Under the pieces are notes generated by a model. The model was not told where the DNA came from. It did no database searches and saw only the letters and a program-made list of their open reading frames with translations. A DNA stretch of 64,000 nucleotides from contig CM026401.1 in NCBI GenBank assembly GCA_014843695.1, forward strand, positions 46,575,477 to 46,639,476, given 5' to 3'. Source of the stretch: Archivesica marissinica. Its lineage: Eukaryota > Mollusca > Bivalvia > Venerida > Vesicomyidae. Shown piece by piece: positions 56,311-64,000 of this stretch. Numbering within the stretch: the first letter of the stretch is position 1; every line of letters starts with the position of its first letter. Made by a program: the position numbers and the translations under genes.

Positions 56311-56577
56311 AAATAGTAATCCAGGGATCGCAGGTTCGATCCCCCGTAAGATCCTAATACAATTAACAGTCTTTCGGATGGGACGTTAAACCGAGGTCTC
56401 GTGTAGGTGCTTTACACCGTGCACGTAAAAGAACCAGAGGAGACTTTGGAATGGGTCTCTGTCTGTATCATGCACTATCCTCCAAAAATCTAAAATGACT
56501 AATCTCTTCAGGAGGCGTCGCTCATATGGGCAACCGGTAGCGACGATAAATAAACGTAAAACACACACACACACACT
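56311..56577 (+). mobile_element. SINE A, head partly missing
   Basis: gtaatccagggatcgcaggt, tcgatcccccgtaagatcct, body, and tail gcgacgataaataaacgtaa with a short CA run. Confidence 0.85.
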
Positions 56578-56629
56578 ATGATAAATATTAGGGAATTATT
56601 TGACTAATTCATTCTTTCTTCTGTTTCAG

Positions 56630-56668
56630 TCTCTTCCATGTATCTGGGATATGATTCTGGCATACTAG
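56630..56668 (+). CDS. Exon 8: 39-nt micro-exon
   Basis: Acceptor attctttcttctgtttcag is the best polypyrimidine tract in the window. 12 whole codons SSMYLGYDSGIL, donor ctagG-type G/GTAACT, phase 1-1. It joins exons 7 and 9 in frame, giving Val and Asp at the junctions. No cysteine; a linker. Confidence 0.6.
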   Translation, partial: SLPCIWDMILAY

Positions 56669-56732
56669 GTAACTATTCTATTATTATTATTCAAGTATAA
56701 ACTACTTTTTTTTTTTTACAACGAGTAACAAG

Positions 56733-56985
56733 GCTGTCCGATTAGCGCAGTGGGTAGCGTGCTCGCTTCTCACCCATTCAATCCGTGTTCGATCCTCGGA
56801 CTGGAAAGTATGTGAGATGGTACGGTGGTCGCCAGATCGGACAGGTGTGTTTTTCTCCGGGTACTGTCCGGTTTCCTCCCACACGAATGACCACAGTTAC
56901 GCTTTCATCCGCGCCAACGAGAGTGATTAATATAAGTTGTTCTTGCTTCGCAATCATTGTAAAATAAATAAAGTTTAAAATAAAA
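56733..56985 (+). mobile_element. SINE D, full length
   Basis: ggctgtccgattagcgcagt, gtgctcgcttctcacccatt, gttcgatcctcggactgg, body, gagagtgattaatataagtt, aaataaataaagttt. Confidence 0.9.
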
Positions 56986-57150
56986 CGATTAACAACTTAT
57001 ATTAATCGCTGCTATTGGCATGGATGCGGTCATTCGTGTGGGAGAAAACCGAAGTACCCGGATGGTAACTAACCTGTCCAATTGGCAACCACCGAACCAT
57101 CACACAAACTTCGCAGTTCAAGATTGAACCTGGGTTGCATTTGTGAGATG
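56986..57150 (-). mobile_element. SINE D, degraded
   Basis: taacaacttatattaatcgc, ggtcattcgtgtgggagaaa, caccgaaccatcacacaaac: an older minus-strand copy directly abutting the previous one tail to tail. Confidence 0.65.
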
Positions 57151-57159
57151 TGAGCATGT

Positions 57160-57395
57160 TAGGTTAAACTTTATTTATTTTACAACGATTGCAAAGCAAG
57201 TTTTAACAACTTATATTAATCACTCTCGTTGGCACAGATGAAAACATAAATGTGGTCATTCATGTGAGAAGAAACCAGAGTACCCGGATAAATCCCACAT
57301 GTCCGATCTGGCGACCACCGTACCATCTAACATAGTTCCCGGTTAGCGGATCAAACCCGGGTTACACTGGTGAAGCAAGTGCGCATAGAGCTAAT
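57160..57395 (-). mobile_element. SINE D
   Basis: aaactttatttattttacaa, agtttt aacaacttatatt, ggcgaccaccgtaccatcta, then diverged head at the right. Confidence 0.8.
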
Positions 57396-57529
57396 TAATT
57401 TATTTAGTTTAAACAATATTTATTTCTTTGAATAAACATAGTCAAGTATTTATAATGTGTACATACATGTATGATTTAGGAGAAAGCAACCTGCTTGTAT
57501 GTTTACCTCTTTCCTACAATTTATTTACA

Positions 57530-57898
57530 ATGAGAGACATCTCTAATTTTCTATTACCTCCCTTGGCTGATAAAACCTGATTTACCCAAAATGTGAATAG
57601 GTCCTTTTAGTTAGAGTCCTTTGTTTTTACTGTTGTTCCCTAACCAGATGTTGCGGTATGATAAATGTGATTTTATCAAAATCGTGTTCATTAACTGATA
57701 ACATTCTTCTACAAATAAGTACCCATTGCATATACTGTAGGAGATATGTCGAGATATAGTAATACAATAATCATAAGAAGCGATAGTGGGATAAAATTGG
57801 TAGCATGTTGTGCAAAGGAAACAACGATAAAAACAAAGGAAATACTTAATAGGACCTACCTACTTTTTGGGAGTATTCAGGGGCAGTAATTGACCGAT
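57530..57898. mobile_element. MITE family I, both termini
   Basis: Left atgagagacatctctaattt, right gaccgatgtctctcat: a 12-bp terminal inverted repeat (atgagagacatc). The interior includes ctgttgttccctaaccagat, also present in reverse at the left edge of both duplication copies (23,150 and 26,297). Confidence 0.8.
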
Positions 57899-57952
57899 GT
57901 CTCTCATTCAACTGTAAACATTTATGTCTCAATGTTCGTATATATTTTTCAG

Positions 57953-58036
57953 ATCAGGTTTTGAGCTTTGCTCCACGGATTCTATGTGCGCTGACCGATT
58001 CTGCTGGCCGGTCCAATACCTGCCCGAACATGTTCT
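57953..58036 (+). CDS. Exon 9 of the gene
   Basis: Acceptor cgtatatatttttcag, 27 open codons, donor gttcT/GTAAGT, phase 1-1. Peptide VLSFAPRILCALTDSAGRSN then TCPNMF and the split Cys: C-x11-C-P-x3-C, that is the C-x4-C ending of the WC modules with its Pro. The second Cys of the module is absent. Frame is preserved to exon 10, where GT completes the Cys. Confidence 0.65.
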
Positions 58037-58135
58037 GTAAGTATGGCTCTACCTCGACGTAAACAGCGACTTCATCATGGGAGTTAATAGCTTTGCACAG
58101 CCTGCCAAACTTGTTATATATTTATCTCTATAATA

Positions 58136-58365
58136 ATCGTGATAGCGTAGTGGTAGCGCATTCGTTTCTTTTGCGAAAGGCCCGGAGTTCGAGCCCTGCT
58201 TGAGCCGTTATGATTGTGCCATTAGGCAATGCATTTAAATTCCACGTTGCCTCTTCTCTCTCCCTCGTGGCGATGCGATTCCATCAGTAATGAGGTATCG
58301 AGGGTGATTAATATAAGTTGTAAGAACTTGTTTCAATCGAGCTAAAATAAATTTGTATAAACTAC
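58136..58365 (+). mobile_element. SINE C, full length
   Basis: atcgtgatagcgtagtggta, gcgcattcgtttcttttgcg, gagttcgagccctgcttgag, body and tail to aaatttgtataaact. Confidence 0.85.
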
Positions 58366-58639
58366 ACTAATTATAGTAAGAGCAAATCCCCAGTCGATAT
58401 ATTTTGCCTGGTCAGTCAAATAAATATATTTTAACACCGCGACTATTAATTGGGCCGTATTGAGTTTCTGATCATATCAACTGCCAGAACTTAAAAAGTG
58501 AAAAATCGACAGACTGGAACCCAGGCTAAATCCTCACCAGCCCCTTTAAACGTTCAACTAAATGAAGTGATGTTACTATGACATTAATTTTGGTAGTGTC
58601 AATCTGTCGACAGGCTGTCGATTGATTTTGCTTTTTTTA

Positions 58640-58883
58640 TTTATTTTTTATCGTCGCTACCGGCTGCCCATTTGATCGACGGTCAGTTTACCTAACAACA
58701 CCTTTCCTGGGCAGGCTCCAGCGGTTGACCAGTACTTGGGTGCACCAACCTACGTAACAAACCGGCAACTTTTTCATATAAATGAGACACGGCCTGAGCG
58801 GGGCTCGAACCTGTGGTCATCACTGATGATAGGTTACAGTTGTATGCAAGTCAGTGACCTTAACAACTCGACCACAGAGGCGA
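58640..58883 (-). mobile_element. SINE B
   Basis: Tail ttttatcgtcgctaccggct, body, and head gcggggctcgaacctgtggt, ctcgaccacagaggcg. Confidence 0.85.
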
Positions 58884-59304
58884 TACCAATTTTACTGACT
58901 CCTTGTGGATCTATATAGAGGGTTGATCTCGCAGGAAGTGGTAGGATGTTGGGAGAGGTCGGTGAAGGTTTGTCGTCAGGGCTGTCGAACCAAGTAGCCA
59001 CTCCCATTGACATCTATAGTAAACTATGCATTCTTGTAACTAGAAGACTAAAGCAAGATAGACATATAGTTTCAATGGAACACCTCATGTGACCTTGTAA
59101 ATAAGCCATACCCTTTGACCATTCAAGGTCAGTTCAGTCAAACCTGTTAATTTGAGAATTATATAAGACTCCATTCTAATCCTTTTTCTGTATTCTGATT
59201 ATGTGTGATGTATGCATTGTTCAATATGTATTATATTGGGAAATAAAATATGTTTAAACTAAGGTCAATTCAAGGTCATGCGAAAATCTGTTTATGGATA
59301 AGAT
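58884..59304. other. Intron sequence with a possible LINE 3' end
   Basis: gggaaataaaatatgtttaa actaagg at 59,235-59,262 resembles the short LINE-like end at 30,815. Otherwise nothing. Confidence 0.35.
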
Positions 59305-59476
59305 AAGTTAGTTTATACAAATTTATTTTAGTTCGATTGCGAAACAAGTTATTTCAACTTATATAAATCACTCTCGAGACCTTATTCCTGATGGAATCCA
59401 TCGCCACGAGGGAGAGAGAAGAGGCAACGTGGAATTTAAATGCCTTGCCTAAGGGCACAATCGTAACGGCTCCATA
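59305..59476 (-). mobile_element. SINE C, head truncated
   Basis: ttagtttatacaaatttatt, ctcgagaccttattcctgat, gggcacaatcgtaacggctc. Confidence 0.85.
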
Positions 59477-59591
59477 AAATAAGTTAAAAGAGTTGTTACC
59501 GGCTACTTGTTCTTCTGGCGAGCTTCGAGTACAACTGGAATATTGATAATAGTCTTGTATTCTGTGTTAAGTATATTTCCGGGTTTTTCAG

Positions 59592-59693
59592 GTGGAGAAA
59601 GCCCGTTGGCCCAGCAGTTGATCAGGTCGAGCCTATGTTCCGTCTGTCAGACATTCTCCCACACACTCTCTCCAAGCTGCACTGCTGCCTACT
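59592..59693 (+). CDS. Exon 10, last exon of the gene visible in the window
   Basis: Acceptor atttccgggtttttcag, 33 open codons, donor tacT/GTCAGT, phase 1-1. Peptide GESPLAQQLIRSSLCSVCQT then FSHTLSPSCTAAY and the split Cys: C-x2-C-x10-C-x4-C with Tyr before the last Cys, the same plan as exon 2. Read through instead of spliced, it would stop two codons later. Because exon 10 ends in an open phase, the gene must continue beyond 64 kb or into an exon I did not detect. Confidence 0.6.
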
Positions 59694-59789
59694 GTCAGTA
59701 AAATACTTGTTGTTACACACTCCCAGGAATTAATTTCCTTCTAGCAGGAACGCACAGGTTGCGTGTATGACCGGTAGTCGCTGAATGAG

Positions 59790-61030
59790 TACAGTCAAAT
59801 CTGTGTTAGTGGTTACCTCCATTAAGCAGCCAACCTGTATTCAGCTGCCAGTTTCCAGATATGTTTTATTATAAATGTGCCCTCTATTAAGAAGCCATCT
59901 TTGCTAAGCAGCCAGTTTCTGTGATTCCCTTGGCTGGCTGCTCAAGACAGGTTTTAATGTACATATTTGACCTCTATTAAGAAGCCACCTGTGCTAAGCA
60001 ACCACATTCTGTGATTCCCTTGGCTGGCTGCTCAAGACAGGTTTTAATGTACATATTTGACCTCTATTAAGAAGCCACCTGTGCTAAGCAACCACATTCT
60101 GTGATTACCATGGCTGGCTGTTTTAAGACAGGTTTTAATGTACATATTTGACCTCTATTAAGCAGCCACCTGTGCTAAGCAACCACATTCTGTGATTCCC
60201 TTGGCTGGCTGCTTAAGACAGGTTTTAATGTACATATTTGACCTTTATTAAGCAGCCACCTGTGCTAAGCAACCACATTCTGTGATTCCCTTGGCTGTCT
60301 GCTTAAAGACAGGTTTTAATGTACATATTTGACCTCTATTAAGCAGCCACCTGTGCTAAGCAGCCACATTATGTGATTCCCTTGGCTGGCTGCTTAAGAC
60401 AGGTTTCAATGTACATATTTGACCTTTATTAAGCAGCCACCTGTGCTAAGCAGCCAGTTTCTGTGATTGCCTTGGCTGGCTGCTTAAGACAGGTTTTAAT
60501 GTACATATTTGACCGTTATTAAGCAGCCACTTGTGCTAAGCAACCACATTCTGTGATTCCCTTGGCTGTCTGCTTAAGACAGGTTTTAATGTACATATTT
60601 GACCTCTATTAAGCAGCCACCTGTGCTAAGCAACCACATTATGTGATTCACTTGGCTGTCTGCTTAAGACAGGTTTTAATGTACATATTTGACCTCTATT
60701 AAGCAACCACATTCTGTGATTCCCTTGGCTGTCTGCTTAAGACAGGTTTTAATGTACATATTTGACCTCTATTAAGCAGCCACCTGTGCTAAGCAACCAC
60801 ATTACATGATTCCCTTGACTGGCTGCTTAAGACAGGTTTGACTGTACATATTTGACCTTTATTAAGCAGCCACCTGTGCTAAGCAACCACATTACATGAT
60901 TCCCTTGACTGGCTGCTTAAGACAGGTTTGACTGTACATATTTGACCTTTATTAAGCAGCCACCTGTGCTAAGCAGCCATATTCTGTGATTCCCTTGGCT
61001 GGCTGCTTAAGACAGGTTTGACTGTACATG
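59790..61030. repeat. About 88-bp tandem array made of MITE H
   Basis: About 13 units with cctctattaagcagccacct, gtgctaagcaaccacattct, ggctgcttaagacaggtttt and aatgtacatattt. The outer ends are those of a single MITE H (acagtcaaatctgtgttagt on the left, caggtttgactgtaca on the right), so the array grew inside one element. Confidence 0.9.
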
Positions 61031-61407
61031 TATCTGTAGAGCAGTTACATGGTTATATTAATACTGTAATATCGTTGATCCTTGGTGACATCATTACTTC
61101 ATAAATATAATTTTGAAAATCATGAAGTTTCATACACAGAAAAATTAAACCGTAAATATTCATATTTCACAATTCGACGATTGTATTTAAAATTAGTGAA
61201 ACGAGAAAGAACGAAATTTCACACCGAGCGATTATATACATGTATTTTACAATGTGATGTCATCACATCACCACATGACATCACCACTGGGCTTTCGTAC
61301 CTATGTTTACATCATTTCGTGATACGTCACGCATGAATACTCGTGCCTTTTAGTCTGGTGCATTACAAGCGTACATGTATGTAATGTTTATGGTCAGGCA
61401 TATAGTC
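61031..61407. other. No gene recognised
   Basis: AT-rich DNA. An 84-codon ORF has no recognisable features. Confidence 0.4.
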
Positions 61408-61672
61408 CACCTCCGTGGTCGAGTGGTTATGGTCGCTGACTTGTATACCACTGTAACCTATCATCACTGATGGTCACGGGTTCGAGCCCCGCTCAGGCCG
61501 TGTCTCATTTATATGAAAAAGTTGGCAGTTTCTTACGGGGGTTGGTGCACCCAAGTACTGGTTAACCGCTGGAGCCTGCCCAGGAAAGGTGTTGTTAGGT
61601 AAAACTGCCCGCCGGCGATATAGCCCAAAATGGTGCTGATGCAGGCGTAAAACCCGAAATATAACATAACAC
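61408..61672 (+). mobile_element. SINE B, full length with alternative tail
   Basis: cacctccgtggtcgagtggt, ctgacttgtataccactgta, cacgggttcgagccccgctc, body gttggcagtttcttacgggg, tail cgccggcgatatagcccaaa ending cccgaaatataacataa. Confidence 0.9.
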
Positions 61673-61800
61673 TTTCACATAGAAAGCTATTAATATCACT
61701 CATGCTTGAGCCACTCTCATGATAATAATGCTTTCAATGTTCATCATTCGGTGTAATATAATCCGATCAGACACTGAAACAAACAAATATCCTCTTTTTA

Positions 61801-62308
61801 TTTAAAGCGACATTACATCGCAAAAACCACAAACATGCTTTTTTACGTATAAATATCATTACTACTAAAAATTCTTCAGAAATAATTCGAACACTAACTT
61901 TCTAAACATTGTTTTTGTGGTATACAAACTCAAAAGTGAAGATAGGATTTCATATAACGGTCAGCTACTCTCCTGAATTGATGTTTGTTTATTATTGGAG
62001 TCTATACCAAGCGTGTGCTACTGTCGCGAGATATTTTAAATCGTATTAGTCTAAAAACTAATTATGCACAGGCACAAAGGGTGAGATATAACGGTAAATC
62101 TGTACCATAAATCATGTTATTCAGGATACACACATTGCATTACGCATGGATGTTGACCCTATTTACATTATTTTATGTCAACAAACATCGTATACGACGG
62201 TTGTTTATTAGTTGAAATTTGAGGTAAATATTCGGAAAACAATTATACATTATAATAGGAAAATACATTCTGTATAAATTTGCGTTTTCACTGATGTGTC
62301 GCTTTAAA
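61801..62308. mobile_element. MITE family J
   Basis: tttaaagcgacattacatcg at the left, cactgatgtgtcgctttaaa at the right. Internal actataaccaag-type sequence without ORF. Diverged from the 48,862 copy. Confidence 0.7.
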
Positions 62309-62444
62309 GCTTTCCTCCTATGATGAGTTTTCAAAATGTTGTCTTTCACAGTTGTGAAAGGAAATACTATCTTTCACTGTCAGACAGACACTAACATTTG
62401 ATACCGAAACTATTTTTATTGCTAACGTTCACACTAACAAACAT

Positions 62445-63660
62445 GGCTGTGCGGATGTGTCTTGTAGTGAAATGAGGGTCAAGTGGCTGTGCGGATGTGT
62501 TTTGTAGTGAAATGAGGGTCAAGTGGCTGTGCAGATGTGTCTTGTAGTGAAATGAGGGTCAAATGGCTGTGCGGATGTGTCTTGTAGTGAAATGAGAGTC
62601 AAGTGGCTGTGCGGATGTGTCTTGTAGTGAAATGAGGGTCAAGTGGCTGTGCGTATGTATCTTGTAGTGAAATGAGGTCAAGTGGCTGTGCGGATGTGTC
62701 TTGTAGTGAAATGAGGGTCCAGTGGCTGTGTGGATGTGTCTGTAGTGAAATGAGGGTCAGTGGCTGTGTGGATGTGTCTTGTAGTGAAATGAGGGTCAAG
62801 TGGCTGTGCGGATGTGTCTTGTAGTGAAATGAGGGTCAAGTGGCTGTGCGGATGTGTCTGTAGTGAAATGAGGGTCAAGTGACTGTGCGGATGTGTCTTG
62901 TAGTGAAATGAGGGTCGTGGCTATGCGGATGTGTCTTGTAGTGAAATGAGGGTCAAGTGGCTGTGCGGATGTCTTGTAGTGAAATGAGGGTCAAGTGGCT
63001 ATGCGGATGTGTCTTGTAGTGAAATGAGGGTCAAGTGGCTGTGCGGATGTGTCTCTGAAATGAGGGTCAAGTGGCTGTGCGGATGTGTCTTGTAGTGAAA
63101 TGAGGGTCAAGTGGCTGTGCGGATGTGTCTTGTAGTGAAATGAGGGTCAAGTGGCTGTGCAGATGTGGTCTTGTAGTGAAATGAGGGTCAAGTGGCTGTG
63201 CGGATGTGTCTTGTAGTGAAATGAGGGTCAAGTGGCTGTGCAGATGTGTCTTGTAGTGAAAGGGTCAAGTGGCTGTGCGGATGTGTCGTGTAGTGAAATG
63301 AGGGTCAAGTGGCTGTGCGGATGTGTCTTGTAGTGAAATGAGGGTCAAGTGGCTATGCGGATGTGTCTTGTAGTGAAATGAGGGTCAAGTGGCTGTGCGG
63401 ATGTCTTGTAGTGAAATGAGGGTCAAGGGCTATGCGGATGTGTCTTGTAGTGAAATGAGGGTCAAGTGGCTGTGCGGATGTGTCTCTGAAATGAGGGTCA
63501 AGTGGCTGTGCGGATGTGTCTTGTAGTGAAATGAGGGTCAAGTGGCTGTGCAGATGTGTCTTGTAGTGAAATGAGGGTCAAGTGGCTGTGCGGATGTGTC
63601 TTGTAGTGAAATGAGGGTCAAGTGGCTGTGCGGATGTGTCTTGTAGTGAAATGAGGGTCC
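62445..63660. repeat. 40-bp minisatellite
   Basis: About 31 copies of ggctgtgcggatgtgtcttg then tagtgaaatgagggtcaagt. Small deletions (cttgtagtg lost in some units) recur in pairs, for example 63,050 and 63,480, within a larger repeated block of about 430 bp. Confidence 0.95.
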
Positions 63661-63739
63661 CGACAGGGGCAGTAAAAATGAACAAAAGTGGATAAATCAT
63701 ATATCCAAAAATCATTGGAAATCATAACAGGAAAAGAAG

Positions 63740-63866
63740 ATAGGTGTTTATTAATGAAAGATAGGAATTTATTTCATCACATGTTGGCGTCAAGGAAAAA
63801 AACATTTCAGTGACCACTGTGACATTTCGGTGACCACTGGATGAAATAAATTCCTATCTTACAATA
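63740..63866. repeat. Inverted-repeat element
   Basis: gataggaatttatttcatc on the left and gatgaaataaattcctatc on the right are exact reverse complements, with two direct copies of atttcggtgaccactg-like sequence between. Confidence 0.85.
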
Positions 63867-64000
63867 ACAAACACAATTATCCTCTGTATATCGTTTTCTG
63901 TTAACATACCAACAAACCACAAATTTAATCAACATAATTTTATTGTGCAATTTTCTGAATAAATAGCATTTAAATTTGTATAAAAAATAGACATATAAAT

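Overview
Eukaryotic, non-coding-rich DNA with no bacterial features. It has spliced exons with GT-AG boundaries, tRNA-derived SINEs, TTAA-flanked MITEs and very long minisatellites. Composition and repeat types (four tRNA-headed SINE groups sharing 3' tails, TTAA MITEs, a secreted cysteine-rich/mucin-like gene) suggest an invertebrate, most likely a mollusc and perhaps a bivalve. That assignment is inference; I cannot name the species.

Layout. 0-4.9 kb: five back-to-back minisatellites, three with higher-order structure. 5-11.8 kb: MITEs, a perfect 141-bp palindrome, a possible terminal exon (5,348-5,477), a 42-bp array and SINEs. 11.9-17.8 kb: four arrays (30, 19, 25 and 35 bp units) separated by SINEs. 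18-23 kb: SINEs, MITEs and an 84-bp array that resembles a SINE tail. 23.15-30.02 kb: a recent tandem segmental duplication (about 3.15 and 3.73 kb) carrying a short retroelement-like module with a Gag-like ORF on the minus strand. 30-33.8 kb: LINE-like insertions, palindromes, a 22-bp array and a decayed exon.

33.85-59.69 kb: the main protein-coding content, one plus-strand gene read as at least ten exons. Every exon is bounded by AG/GT, begins with two bases and ends with one base of a split codon (phase 1-1), and all are open and mutually in frame (2,514 nt, 838 codons). The ORF calls around it are mostly shadows of repeats. The inferred product is an extracellular protein with short cysteine modules (C-x2/3-C-x(5-10)-C-x4-C) around a Ser/Thr/Pro mucin-like region of about 36 thirteen-residue repeats. 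Neither the start (signal peptide) nor the end of the gene is in the window. Its introns are filled by arrays of 26, 22, 45 and 11 bp units. The 45-bp array is a tandem amplification of an exon end together with its 5' splice site.

59.8-64 kb: an 88-bp array made from a MITE, a SINE, a MITE and a 40-bp array. By eye, about 40% of the window is tandem repeat. I see no rRNA, functional tRNA, CRISPR array or recognisable promoter.
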